Below are positions 19,206 through 27,260 of a DNA stretch of 63,201 nucleotides, piece after piece (position 1 is the stretch's first letter; each line of letters begins with the position of its first letter). A model generated the notes under the pieces. That model had not been told where the DNA came from and made no database searches. It saw nothing but the letters and a program-made list of their open reading frames with translations. A program made the position numbers and the translations under genes. The stretch is taken from contig JADGBG010000006.1 of the NCBI GenBank assembly GCA_015231605.1, positions 1-63,201 of the forward strand. The letters run 5' to 3'. The stretch is from Alphaproteobacteria bacterium. GTDB taxonomy: Bacteria; Pseudomonadota; Alphaproteobacteria; Rhodospirillales; Magnetovibrionaceae.

Positions 19206-19418
19206 ATGCCCAGCGTGATGATCCGCAAAAATGAAAACGGCGAGTTGCTGTTTTACGTCGCCAAGAAAGACTTGGAGGACGTCGTCGTTTCCGTCGAAAC
19301 CGACACCCCGGATGCATGGGGAGGTACGGTTGAAATCGGCGACGGTTCCACTTGGTACATCGATCCCATTAGCCCTCCCCCGACATTTCCAACCACGTTG
19401 CGATTCAAGCGCGCGTGA
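19206..19418 (+). CDS. nifT: NifT/FixU family protein
   Basis: A 70-residue protein of the NifT family, normally found just after nifK. The motif MIRKNENGELLFYVAKKDLE and the C-terminal W-Y-I-D segment are characteristic. Its biochemical role is unknown, and in other organisms deletion has little effect on diazotrophy. AAAGGAG lies upstream. Confidence 0.9.
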   Translation: MPSVMIRKNENGELLFYVAKKDLEDVVVSVETDTPDAWGGTVEIGDGSTWYIDPISPPPTFPTTLRFKRA

Positions 19419-19439
19419 CCCGAACAAGGAGCACCCATC

Positions 19440-19637
19440 ATGGCCGTTCAAATTGAAGCCAGCATCTGCACCGCCTGCGGCGATTGCGAGCCGGTTTGCC
19501 CGACCAAGTCCATCGTGCCGCACAAGGGCCTCTATACGGTGAAGACCGAGACCTGCACGGAATGCGACGGCGAAGCCGATATGCCCCAGTGCATCGACGT
19601 TTGCATGGAAGAAGGCTGCATCGTTTTCGTTGACTGA
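19440..19637 (+). CDS. 2[4Fe-4S] ferredoxin
   Basis: A 65-residue bacterial-type ferredoxin with CTACGDCEPVCP and a second cluster motif C-x2-C-x8-C-x3-C (CTEC to CIDVC). It lacks the proline after the last cysteine and has CMEEGC following it. It is shorter than the FdxN-type protein at 10488-10766 and belongs to the nifHDK operon, so it is a candidate nitrogenase electron donor or cofactor-maturation donor. Assignment to a named fdx gene is not possible from sequence alone. Confidence 0.87.
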   Translation: MAVQIEASICTACGDCEPVCPTKSIVPHKGLYTVKTETCTECDGEADMPQCIDVCMEEGCIVFVD

Positions 19638-19645
19638 CAATGTGC

Positions 19646-19672
19646 GGGGCCGCCCCATACGGGGCGGTCCCC
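19646..19672 (+). other. Hairpin between ferredoxin and nifY
   Basis: GGGGCCGCCCC and GGGGCGGTCCCC pair as a stem with one unpaired base and a 4-base loop. Weak T-run follows. Probably partial attenuation or transcript stabilisation inside the operon. Confidence 0.45.
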
Positions 19673-19704
19673 TTCATTGCAAGCAGAGATTGGGAGTGAA
19701 CGTG

Positions 19705-20403
19705 ATGAGCCAGGACGAACTGCCCAGAAACATGGCATTGCGCATCGGTCTCGCCGCCAGAGAACTATCCGGCTTCGGGCCGGCTGATCTTTTGGAGGTC
19801 TTGGGTGATACCGTTGGCTTGCCGCCAAGCGAAAAAAAACTCGCGGGTCTCAGTATTGATAAGCTGCGCAGCGGCGCCGATGGAAAATTTTTCGCCATCG
19901 ACCGCGATATTTTGAAAAAGGCGCTGTCCACCCTCAAAGGTCATGACGGAGCCGACGAAGCCGACACGCCGGAGGCCGAGGCGTACGCCGACGGCGACAT
20001 GCCGGGATCCATCCGTGTCGCAGTGGCGTCCAATGGCGGCGAGGATCTGGATGGACATTTCGGCACGTGCAAGAGATTTCTGGTTTACCAGGTGTCACCC
20101 GACGAGGTGAGGTTGATCGATGTTCGCTCGACCCTTGACGACATGGATGCCGAGGACAAGAACAAGTTCCGGGCCGAGCTCATTTCCGACTGCCAGGTTC
20201 TGTTCGTGGTATCCATCGGCGGGCCGGCCGCAGCCAAGGTGGTGCGTGCCGATATCCATCCCATCAAAAAGCCACAGGGCGGGGCGGCGCGGGAAATTCT
20301 CGCCGAGGTGTCCGGCGTCATCGCCGTCAACCCGCCGCCGTGGCTTGCCAAGGCAATGGGCCGGGAGGCCGAGGAGCGCGTGCGCTTCCGGGAATCGTCA
20401 TGA
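19705..20403 (+). CDS. nifY: NifY/NafY-type nitrogenase cofactor-binding protein
   Basis: A 232-residue protein. Residues 1-90 are a helical sterile-alpha-like domain, then an acidic linker. A NifX-type cofactor-binding domain starts at IRVAVASNGGEDLDGHFGTCKRFLVYQ. The His in GHFG is the cofactor contact in this family. NifY/NafY holds FeMo-co and apo-NifDK during insertion. The start has GGGAG upstream. The stop overlaps the next ATG. Confidence 0.85.
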   Translation: MSQDELPRNMALRIGLAARELSGFGPADLLEVLGDTVGLPPSEKKLAGLSIDKLRSGADGKFFAIDRDILKKALSTLKGHDGADEADTPEAEAYADGDMPGSIRVAVASNGGEDLDGHFGTCKRFLVYQVSPDEVRLIDVRSTLDDMDAEDKNKFRAELISDCQVLFVVSIGGPAAAKVVRADIHPIKKPQGGAAREILAEVSGVIAVNPPPWLAKAMGREAEERVRFRESS

Positions 20404-20657
20404 TTTCCCCTGAGGTCATAGACAAGGTTTTCGCCCTGGCCGAGGCCGGTGGAGGCTCCGCGGACGTGTTGGGCGGGCTTCGTCAGCTCTGGCCCCACAT
20501 CCATTTCACCCATTGCTTGGAGGACGAACTGTGTCTGGAAAAGCCGGTTCGTGAAGGCACTGTGGCCAACGTCTATCTGGTCAATGGAAACAACCATTGC
20601 GCGGTGATCACCGATCATGAGCCATCCGCCACCGGCTTCTTGATCGCGGAGTTGTAA
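20400..20657 (+). CDS. Small nif-linked protein, possibly DUF6129
   Basis: An 85-residue protein starting MISPEVIDKVF, overlapping nifY by 4 bases (ATGA). It has no cysteine cluster or membrane segment; the two cysteines are in HCLEDELCL. Small proteins of this kind recur after nifY in proteobacterial nif clusters, and I believe this is the DUF6129 group, but that is memory and not shown here. Function unknown. Confidence 0.6.
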   Translation: MISPEVIDKVFALAEAGGGSADVLGGLRQLWPHIHFTHCLEDELCLEKPVREGTVANVYLVNGNNHCAVITDHEPSATGFLIAEL

Positions 20658-20659
20658 CC

Positions 20660-21613
20660 ATGAACGCGCAGTTGATCGCCAAGGGCATGGAGCGTTTGGT
20701 GTACGTGGTGGAGGGGACTGCGCCCAAGCCGGGCCACGGACCACTGATTTCCGCCCTGAACGAGTGCCTTGCAGACTTGGACTTGAAGTTGGTTTTTTCG
20801 CGCAAGGGCTGGCATCGTCCGGGGGGCGTGATCGACGGACATGGCCACCGTATCGCCGAAAATATCGGGGATTGGCTGGCGGATGCCACGAGCGGCGATC
20901 TGATGGATTTGTTCATTTCATACGAGGACGCGGGACTGCTCGCCACGCGTCTGTGCGGGGTTACCCATTACCTAACCGCCAGAACCGGTTCGGGCCCGTG
21001 GGACTTTTTGCAAGTCGAGGTGAATGAGCTCCGGGAGGTCACTGACCGGTTGATTTTTTCGCCCGGCATCCCCCCCGACGGGCCCGAGGACATAGTGGAG
21101 CCCGACAGTCCAGTTAAAGTCGACCCCACTCCTCTTGGGCCATCGTTCTATCGTTTGCGCAAGGCTCGCGACATTGGCGAAGCTTACCGAAAATTATTAG
21201 CCAACAGTTCCGCGGATACTTTGTTGGTGTTGCGGTTTTTCGATGAATGGCTTGCCAGCAGTGCCGCACAGACGACGTTTTGTCGCCGCTTCGTCTTGCG
21301 CGTGATCGATTACAAGGACCGCTTCGGCGACACCCGCCTACAGGCAACTCCGGTATCTACCCATGACACCGTATTGCCGCCGTTTCCTAGCGCGATTGAA
21401 CGCGGCTTGGATTTGGCGCGCTTCCTGGCGGCGTTCGATCGCGCCGCGGGCTATCCCATGGCGTGGTATTTCCTGATGGTTGCCGGCGCCCACCCGGATC
21501 TGGAACGCATTGCGCATGCCGTTCACGAAGATGTCAGTGGCGTGTACGACTATCTTCCCGAGCGCGATATCAAGGTGCTGAGCGCCTGGATTCAGAATCC
21601 ATACCGCTTCTGA
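20660..21613 (+). CDS. Uncharacterised nif operon protein
   Basis: A 317-residue soluble protein that I do not recognise. It has two apparent halves: about 1-150 with mixed beta/alpha character (LVYVVEGTA, DLKLVFSRKGWHRPGG), then a short proline-rich linker, then about 165-317 mostly helical (YRLRKARDIGEAYRKLL, ERGLDLARFLAAFDRAAGYPMAW). No signal peptide, cofactor motif or cysteine cluster. It is the last gene of the nifHDK unit, 2 bases after the preceding stop, and so should be co-expressed with nitrogenase. Confidence 0.75.
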   Translation: MNAQLIAKGMERLVYVVEGTAPKPGHGPLISALNECLADLDLKLVFSRKGWHRPGGVIDGHGHRIAENIGDWLADATSGDLMDLFISYEDAGLLATRLCGVTHYLTARTGSGPWDFLQVEVNELREVTDRLIFSPGIPPDGPEDIVEPDSPVKVDPTPLGPSFYRLRKARDIGEAYRKLLANSSADTLLVLRFFDEWLASSAAQTTFCRRFVLRVIDYKDRFGDTRLQATPVSTHDTVLPPFPSAIERGLDLARFLAAFDRAAGYPMAWYFLMVAGAHPDLERIAHAVHEDVSGVYDYLPERDIKVLSAWIQNPYRF

Positions 21614-21622
21614 TGTCGGCTT

Positions 21623-21638
21623 TGTCGCAAACCCGACA
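21623..21638. promoter_or_regulatory. NifA upstream activator site of nifEN
   Basis: TGTCGCAAACCCGACA within the extended form TTGTCG-N6-CGACAA. Centre is 51.5 bp from the nifE -24 box. Confidence 0.9.
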
Positions 21639-21681
21639 ATGGTGCGTCATTCGAACGCCATATTTTTCAATGTGTTGGTGT

Positions 21682-21697
21682 TGGCATGGGTGTTGCG
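21682..21697 (+). promoter_or_regulatory. Sigma-54 promoter of nifEN operon
   Basis: TGGCATGGGTGTTGCG with GG-N10-GC. Predicted start near 21708, leader of about 24 bases. Confidence 0.9.
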
Positions 21698-21731
21698 ATG
21701 ACTGTGGTGTTCATAACGAAGCGTGGTCGCC

Positions 21732-23111
21732 ATGAAACCCCAAGACATCGCTCAGTTGCTCGACGAACCTGCCTGCGGGCACAACCAGAAATCCAAGTCC
21801 GGATGTGCCCGGCCCAAGCCCGGCGCAACGGCGGGGGGGTGTTCGTTCGACGGCGCGCAAATCGCGCTGTTGCCGATCGCGGACGTGGCGCACATCGTCC
21901 ACGGGCCCATCGCATGCGCTGGGTCCAGTTGGGACAACCGCGGCACGCGTTCATCCGGACCGAAGCTGTGGCGCATCGGCATGACCACGGATCTGACCGA
22001 GCAGGACGTGATCATGGGACGTGGCGCAAAGCGCCTGTTTCATTCCATTAAACAAGCCGTGGCCGACTACCGCCCGGCGGCCGTGTTTGTCTACAACACC
22101 TGCGTTCCGGCGCTGATCGGCGACGACGTCGACGCGGTGTGCAAGGACGCGGAGAAGCGCTGGGGCATTCCCGTGGTTCCGGTGGACGCCGCAGGGTTCT
22201 ACGGAACCAAGAATTTGGGCAACCGCATCGCCGGCGAGGCTATGGTCAAGCACGTCATCGGCACCCGCGAACCTAATCCGGTTCCGGACCATCTCCAACG
22301 TCCCGGCATCACCGTGCACGACATCGCGTTGATCGGCGAATACAACATCGCGGGTGAATTGTGGCATGTGCTGCCGCTGTTGGATGAACTGGGCTTGCGC
22401 GTATTGGGTTCGCTGTCGGGCGATACGCGGTTTCGCGAGGTGCAGACCATGCACCGCTCAGAAGTCAACATGATGGTTTGCTCCAAAGCCATGATCAACG
22501 TGGCGCGCAAGCTAGAGGAGAAATACCGAACCCCCTGGTTCGAGGGCAGCTTTTACGGCGCGTCCGACATGGATCATGCGTTGCGCGCGTTCGCCAAGAT
22601 TATCGGCGACCCCGGACTTGTGCAACGAACCGAGGAGTTGATCCAACGGGAAAACCTGCACCTGAACGAACAACTGGATCCCTGGCGTGGTCGCCTGCGT
22701 GGCAAGCGTGTGCTTCTGTACACCGGGGGCGTGAAGTCATGGTCGGTGGTGGCGGCGCTTCACGACCTGGGGCTTGATGTGGTCGCTACCGGCACCAAGA
22801 AATCGACCGAGGAGGACAAGGCCCGTATCCGCGAATTGATGGGCGACGACGCCGTGATGATCGAGGACGGCAATCCACGCGCCTTGCTGGACATGGTCGC
22901 CAACCTGAAAGCGGACATCCTGATCGCGGGGGGACGAAACATGTACACGGCGCTCAAGGCGCGCGTGCCGTTCCTCGACATCAATCAGGAACGGGAATTC
23001 GCCTACGCCGGATATACGGGCATGGTGGAATTGGCGCGCCAACTCGCCCTGTCTTTGGAAAGTCCGGTGTGGAGCGCGGTGCGCAAGCCCGCTCCCTGGG
23101 ATGAGGGCTAA
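21732..23111 (+). CDS. nifE: NifE, FeMo-co scaffold alpha subunit
   Basis: A 459-residue NifD paralogue that with NifN forms the scaffold where NifB-co is converted to FeMo-co. Conserved cysteines lie in [17 protein letters not shown] and [35 protein letters not shown] is a family stretch. An in-frame GTG lies three codons upstream, but ATG is preferred for its position after the leader. Separated from nifN by 3 bases. Confidence 0.96.
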   Translation: MKPQDIAQLLDEPACGHNQKSKSGCARPKPGATAGGCSFDGAQIALLPIADVAHIVHGPIACAGSSWDNRGTRSSGPKLWRIGMTTDLTEQDVIMGRGAKRLFHSIKQAVADYRPAAVFVYNTCVPALIGDDVDAVCKDAEKRWGIPVVPVDAAGFYGTKNLGNRIAGEAMVKHVIGTREPNPVPDHLQRPGITVHDIALIGEYNIAGELWHVLPLLDELGLRVLGSLSGDTRFREVQTMHRSEVNMMVCSKAMINVARKLEEKYRTPWFEGSFYGASDMDHALRAFAKIIGDPGLVQRTEELIQRENLHLNEQLDPWRGRLRGKRVLLYTGGVKSWSVVAALHDLGLDVVATGTKKSTEEDKARIRELMGDDAVMIEDGNPRALLDMVANLKADILIAGGRNMYTALKARVPFLDINQEREFAYAGYTGMVELARQLALSLESPVWSAVRKPAPWDEG

Positions 23112-23114
23112 GAC

Positions 23115-24518
23115 ATGGTAGAGATCGTCAAGCGCGCCAAGGCGCTGTCCGTCAACCCGCTGAAGTCCAGCCAGACCATCGGCGCGGCGCTGGCGTTTTT
23201 GGGAGTCGCGCGCGCCATTCCCATGTTACATGGCTCTCAGGGCTGCACCGCGTTCGGCAAGGTGTTCTTCGTACGCCATTTCCGCGAGCCCATTCCGCTA
23301 CAGACCACGGCCATGGACCAGGTGTCTACCGTCATGGGCGCGGGCGACAGCGTGGTGGAGGGGTTGGCGACAATTTGTTCCAAGTCTTCACCCGCCTTCA
23401 TCGGCATCCCCACCACGGGCCTTTCGGAAACCCAGGGGGCCGATGTGCGCATGGCGGTGAAGGAGTTCCGCGCCAAGCATCCGGAATTTATCACGACCGA
23501 AGTGGTGCCGGTGAATACACCCGACTACACGGGGTGTTTGGAAACCGGGTTCGCCAAGGCCGTAACGGAAATAATCGAAAAGCTGGTCGAGGCCGCCCCC
23601 CGTGCTGTTGATGCGGATCGCGTCAACATTCTGTCCGGTGCGCACCTGACGCCGGGCGACGTCGAGGCTGTCAAGGACATGGTGGAAATGTTCGGCCTAC
23701 GCCCCGTCGTCATTCCCGATCTGTCGGGCAGCCTGGATGGGCATTTGCCGGATAACGACTTCAACCCGCTGACCACCGGCGGCGTGAGCGTCGATGACAT
23801 TCGTACCGCGGGCGCGGCGCGCGCGACGCTGGTCATCGGGCGGCATCTCGATACCGCCGCAGACGGGTTGAAGTCCATTACGGGTGTCACGGATTGGCGT
23901 TTCGATCACCTGTTCGGTCTCGATGCCGTGGATGCGTTCGTGAAAACGCTCACTGAGATCAGCGGCCGATCCGTGCCGGCGCGGGTGAAACGCCAACGCG
24001 CCCAGTTGCAGGACGCCATGCTGGACAGCCATTTCATGATAGGTCAGACGCGGCTGGCCCTGGCGGGTGATCCCGAAGTGATAAAAATGTTTGCCGACCT
24101 CGGCGTGTCCATGGGCGCCGAGGTCGTCGCGTGCGTCGCACCGACGCGTTCCCCCGTGCTGGAGGACTTGCCTCTGGATGCCGTGAAGATCGGCGATCTT
24201 GAAGACTTGGAGAAACTGGCGAAAGACGCCGGGGCGGAATTGCTGATCGGCAACTCGCACTGCGTCCAGTCGGCGGCCCGCCTGGGCGTGCCGGTTCTGC
24301 GGGCCGGCTTTCCGCAATTCGACGTGCTGGGGGGCTTCCGCAGAACCTGGATGGGGTATGCCGGAACGCGTGACGCACTGTTCGAGATCGCAAACCTGAT
24401 GCTGTCCGTAGAGAAGGGGGAAGTGGAGCCTTATGCCTCCATTTACGCCCAAAGACCGGGTGAGGAGGACGCGCATGGCCATCGATCGCCATCTTCGCAT
24501 TCTGGATTGCGCCATTGA
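23115..24518 (+). CDS. nifN: NifN, FeMo-co scaffold beta subunit
   Basis: A 467-residue NifK paralogue. NPLKSSQTIGAALAFLG and LHGSQGCTAFGKVFFVRHFREP correspond to the P-cluster region of NifK, with fewer cysteine ligands, as expected for NifN. GFPQFDVLGG near the C terminus is also typical. The C terminus reads through into the nifX start, and the two genes overlap by 44 bases. Confidence 0.96.
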   Translation: MVEIVKRAKALSVNPLKSSQTIGAALAFLGVARAIPMLHGSQGCTAFGKVFFVRHFREPIPLQTTAMDQVSTVMGAGDSVVEGLATICSKSSPAFIGIPTTGLSETQGADVRMAVKEFRAKHPEFITTEVVPVNTPDYTGCLETGFAKAVTEIIEKLVEAAPRAVDADRVNILSGAHLTPGDVEAVKDMVEMFGLRPVVIPDLSGSLDGHLPDNDFNPLTTGGVSVDDIRTAGAARATLVIGRHLDTAADGLKSITGVTDWRFDHLFGLDAVDAFVKTLTEISGRSVPARVKRQRAQLQDAMLDSHFMIGQTRLALAGDPEVIKMFADLGVSMGAEVVACVAPTRSPVLEDLPLDAVKIGDLEDLEKLAKDAGAELLIGNSHCVQSAARLGVPVLRAGFPQFDVLGGFRRTWMGYAGTRDALFEIANLMLSVEKGEVEPYASIYAQRPGEEDAHGHRSPSSHSGLRH

Positions 24519-24954
24519 GGAGGGACGAATGCCCCAAGGGTTGAAAGTCGCCTTTGCGTCCACGGACATGCGTCATGTTGACCAGCATTTCGGTTCGGCG
24601 AAGGCTTTCGTCATGTACGAGGTTGACCCGGAAAACGCCGCTATGACGGACGTAGTCGCATTCGGCGAGTTGGATCAGGATGGAAACGAGGACAAGCTCG
24701 ACGCCAAGATGCAGGCTTTGGCCGACTGCGCCGCTGTATACGTCCAGGCCATCGGCGGGTCCGCCGTTTCCAAGTTGACGCGCATCGGCGTGCAACCTGT
24801 GAAAGTGCAGACGGGGGTCGCCATCTCGCGTCTGGTTGCCGAACTGCAAACGGAATTACGCATGGGGCCCAGCGCCTGGATCGTCCGCGCTTTGAACGCG
24901 GAACGTGGCGGTGCGTGTTACGACGACATGGATGCCGAGGGCTGGCATGAGTGA
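24475..24954 (+). CDS. nifX: NifX, FeMo-co/NifB-co carrier
   Basis: A 159-residue single-domain NifX. LKVAFASTDMRHVDQHFGSAKAFVMYEV is the characteristic segment, with the His of QHFG. It shuttles NifB-co and a later precursor between NifB and NifEN. The start MAIDRHL has GAGGAGG immediately upstream inside nifN. Its stop overlaps the next gene start (ATGAGTGA). Confidence 0.93.
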   Translation: MAIDRHLRILDCAIEEGRMPQGLKVAFASTDMRHVDQHFGSAKAFVMYEVDPENAAMTDVVAFGELDQDGNEDKLDAKMQALADCAAVYVQAIGGSAVSKLTRIGVQPVKVQTGVAISRLVAELQTELRMGPSAWIVRALNAERGGACYDDMDAEGWHE

Positions 24955-25375
24955 AAGTGGGAACATCATCGCCACGGGCCGCGTGATGCGCGATCGCAAG
25001 GGGCGAACCTGGGTCGGCGTGCCACGGCGCTCAGCTTGTAAATCCTGTGGGCAGGGTGACCGGTGCGGCATGTCCGTTCTGGGTGGCTTGGGCGGAGACC
25101 AGACGCTCAGATTGCCCCTGGACGGCGTGGATTACCAGGTGGGCGATGTCGTGAACGTCTCGTGCCCACGCGATGGCCTGTTAGCCGCCGCGATGCTGGC
25201 TTACGGCCTGCCTGCATTGGGACTGATGGGCGGCGCGGTGTGCGCGGTCGCCTTTCAGGTGAAGGATGAGTACCAAGCCTTGGGCGCCCTGACCGGGTTG
25301 ATCCTGGGGCTGATGATAACCCGGTGGGCGGCCGCGCGTGCCGGCCTTCCCAACATGAACGTAGCCAAGGAGTGA
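24947..25375 (+). CDS. RseC/MucC-like membrane protein in the nif operon
   Basis: A 142-residue protein with the RseC pattern: an N-terminal soluble domain with a cysteine motif (C31-x2-C34-x5-C40, ACKSCGQGDRCG), then two hydrophobic helices (about 82-104 and 112-130). In Escherichia coli rseC is tied to the RsxABCDGE/Rnf complex in SoxR reduction, and it has been linked to nitrogen fixation in Rhodobacter-type organisms. With a complete rnf operon 20 kb away under the same control, a role in Rnf assembly or electron transfer is the most economical reading. That is inference. Confidence 0.75.
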   Translation: MSESGNIIATGRVMRDRKGRTWVGVPRRSACKSCGQGDRCGMSVLGGLGGDQTLRLPLDGVDYQVGDVVNVSCPRDGLLAAAMLAYGLPALGLMGGAVCAVAFQVKDEYQALGALTGLILGLMITRWAAARAGLPNMNVAKE

Positions 25376-25378
25376 CCC

Positions 25379-25849
25379 ATGACCACTGACGCGGTGATCG
25401 ACCCGAACGATCCTGTCCTGCAATCGGACTTTATCAAGGAGATGGTGCGCCAAATCCGCGCCATCGATTCCTACGGCGTGTATGACACGGTGTCCGACGC
25501 CGAGGTGTTGGATCCCTTGGTGCTGACCAAGGAACGTAAGCGCGCGATTCCCGTGGTCGGAGATCCTGACGAGGAAACGCTGGCGCGGGTGAAGGCGTTC
25601 TACAACGCCATCGCCGCACAGACGGAAGCCGAATGCGGCAAGATGGCCATGCCGATGATCAACATTTCCCACGAAGGATTCGGTCGCGCCATCATCACGG
25701 TCGGTAAGCTTGTGGTGATGGACCGATCTTTGCGCGACGTTCATCGTTTCGGTTTTCCGAGCCTTTCGAAAATGAAGGATGAAGCCGACAAGCTGCTGTC
25801 CGTCGCGACCAGCATCATCGGCGAACATCCTGACGCGGCGGGGATGTGA
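25379..25849 (+). CDS. NifX-associated nitrogen fixation protein (DUF269)
   Basis: A 156-residue protein of the DUF269/NifX-associated family. Characteristic strings are DPFIKEMVRQIRA-like (here DFIKEMVRQIRAIDSYGVYD), PLVLTKERKRAIPVVGDPD and the late GKLVVMDRSLRDVHRFGF. No known cofactor motif. It always neighbours nifX and is assumed to act in FeMo-co assembly. Confidence 0.9.
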   Translation: MTTDAVIDPNDPVLQSDFIKEMVRQIRAIDSYGVYDTVSDAEVLDPLVLTKERKRAIPVVGDPDEETLARVKAFYNAIAAQTEAECGKMAMPMINISHEGFGRAIITVGKLVVMDRSLRDVHRFGFPSLSKMKDEADKLLSVATSIIGEHPDAAGM

Positions 25850-25851
25850 TC

Positions 25852-26061
25852 ATGACCGATGACGAACTCAAGGCCTTGCAGAAGGCCGAACGCAAGGCCA
25901 AGCGGATCGCCTCCGAAAAAGCCATGGAACTGCATGACCTGGTGGAGGATCGCTTGCCCAGCGGGTTCGATGACCTGCCCCGGATCGCCCAGGACACCTA
26001 CGACGCCTGTAAGGCTTGGGCGGACGCCAACGCCGCCCTGAAGACCGCTGAACAAGCATGA
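25852..26061 (+). CDS. DUF683/CCE_0567 family small nif protein
   Basis: A 69-residue, strongly charged helical protein (MTDDELKALQKAERKAKRIASE) with LHDLVEDRLP and an acidic/alanine-rich C-terminal helix. Proteins of this type form Rop-like helical hairpins and accompany DUF269 genes in nif clusters. An in-frame GTG two codons upstream overlaps the preceding stop. Function not established. Confidence 0.8.
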   Translation: MTDDELKALQKAERKAKRIASEKAMELHDLVEDRLPSGFDDLPRIAQDTYDACKAWADANAALKTAEQA

Positions 26062-26071
26062 GGAACAAGAC

Positions 26072-26386
26072 ATGAGCACCATCATAGGCATCACCCGGAG
26101 CGGCAAGGAATATGTCCCCGAATTCATCGAAACCCTGGATCAGACCAAGTGCATCGGCTGCGGACGCTGTTTCAAGACCTGCCCGCGCGACGTGTTCGAT
26201 TTGGTGGATCGCGACGATCTGGATCTCGGCGATTTCGACGACGACGATTGGAGCGACGACGGTTTTTCCGACGATGCCGCCATGGTCATGAGCCTCAAGG
26301 ACCCCATGGATTGCATTGGTTGTCAGGCGTGTTTTAAGGTTTGCCCTAAGGCCTGCATGACCCACGCGCCCCAGCCCGCCCCTTGA
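26072..26386 (+). CDS. fdxB: Nif-specific ferredoxin III (FdxB)
   Basis: A 104-residue ferredoxin with two 4Fe-4S motifs, CIGCGRCFKTCP and CIGCQACFKVCP. Between them is an insert that is extremely acidic (DDLDLGDFDDDDWSDDGFSDD, roughly half Asp). FdxB proteins carry such inserts, but this one is particularly dense. It follows nifX-DUF269-DUF683 in the usual order. Electron donor to nitrogenase or to cofactor maturation. Confidence 0.9.
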   Translation: MSTIIGITRSGKEYVPEFIETLDQTKCIGCGRCFKTCPRDVFDLVDRDDLDLGDFDDDDWSDDGFSDDAAMVMSLKDPMDCIGCQACFKVCPKACMTHAPQPAP

Positions 26387-26419
26387 TGTAACGAGAGAAG
26401 CAAGAAAAGGAGTGACGGC

Positions 26420-26743
26420 ATGCCCCGTCCCAGCAAACATGTTTTCGTCTGCACCCAGCATCGGCCCGAGGGGCATCCGCGCGGATCGTGCGCTCAGGTC
26501 AACTCTCCGGCCGTCATGGAAGCTTTCCTGGCGGCGTTTCAGGAACACGACCTGTGGGGTGTGCACAAGCTGGCGCAAACCAGTTGCATCGGCCCTTGCG
26601 CCAACGGCCCCAGCGTCCTGGTGTATCCCGAAAGCACCATGTACGTCGGCGTGAAGCCCGAGGACGTTCGGGAAATCGTTGAAAAGCACCTGAAGGGCGG
26701 CGAAGTCGTGGAACGCTTGAAGGCTCCGGCCGATCTGTGGTGA
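26420..26743 (+). CDS. Thioredoxin-like [2Fe-2S] ferredoxin (FeSI/Shethna I type)
   Basis: A 107-residue thioredoxin-fold [2Fe-2S] protein. Ligands C11, C24, C56 and C60 have the same spacing as in Azotobacter FeSI and Aquifex Fd1. FVCTQHRPEGHP at the N terminus and TSCIGPCANGPSVLVYPE in the middle are diagnostic. In Azotobacter the FeSI gene is also nif-linked. Its redox partner is not known. Confidence 0.9.
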   Translation: MPRPSKHVFVCTQHRPEGHPRGSCAQVNSPAVMEAFLAAFQEHDLWGVHKLAQTSCIGPCANGPSVLVYPESTMYVGVKPEDVREIVEKHLKGGEVVERLKAPADLW

Positions 26744-26750
26744 GGTGATC

Positions 26751-27170
26751 GTGTCGGCTCGCCTCATCTTGGTGCATAAACAGCCGGTCAGCGCGCGCAC
26801 GCGCTTCCTTCGTTACGAACACGGCGTCATCGCCCCGGAGCCGCTTCCCGCGCTGTCCCAGGTGCTGGAGGAAGATGAGTTGGCCGGGAGCGCCGTGGTT
26901 CTGGAGCACCCGGCCATGCTGATCAACCGGGTGACTGAGGGCCTGGGCCTGGCGGCGTCGGATCTCAAACTGGAGAACGAGTTCCGCGCCTTCGTCGATA
27001 CGCCAGGGGGTGTTGTGCCCATTTACCTGGCGCGCATCGTCACGATCGATCCGCCATTCACCGTGGCTGACAAGCTCGGCGCGCGTTTCATCGATATCAC
27101 CGAGGCCCGCGATTTGGGTCCCGCCGAACTGGACCTTCTGCGTAGGGCGTACCTGTGTGTCATGGAGTAG
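26751..27170 (+). CDS. Uncharacterised nif operon protein
   Basis: A 139-residue soluble protein without cysteine clusters or membrane segments (one Cys near the C terminus). It begins SARLILVHKQPVSARTRFLRYEHG and has a compact beta-rich central part (NEFRAFVDTPGGVVPIYLARI). The GTG start at 26751 has GAGGTG 4 bases upstream; another GTG two codons earlier overlaps the preceding gene. It is the last gene of the nifEN unit. I do not recognise the family. Confidence 0.7.
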   Translation: MSARLILVHKQPVSARTRFLRYEHGVIAPEPLPALSQVLEEDELAGSAVVLEHPAMLINRVTEGLGLAASDLKLENEFRAFVDTPGGVVPIYLARIVTIDPPFTVADKLGARFIDITEARDLGPAELDLLRRAYLCVME

Positions 27171-27174
27171 GGAA

Positions 27175-27190
27175 TGTCGCATTTGCGACA
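27175..27190. promoter_or_regulatory. NifA upstream activator site of modABC
   Basis: TGTCGCATTTGCGACA, symmetric except at the centre. Its centre is 51.5 bp from the mod -24 box. Confidence 0.9.
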
Positions 27191-27233
27191 ACCGCACCGG
27201 TGGATTAAGGTCTGAAATCCGCGGTTTCCGAGT

Positions 27234-27249
27234 TGGCACGCGCCTTGCT
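27234..27249 (+). promoter_or_regulatory. Sigma-54 promoter of modABC
   Basis: TGGCACGCGCCTTGCT, the best -24/-12 match in the window. Predicted start is at 27260, one base before the modA ATG, so the transcript would be essentially leaderless. Confidence 0.92.
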
Positions 27250-27260
27250 GGTTATCCGGC

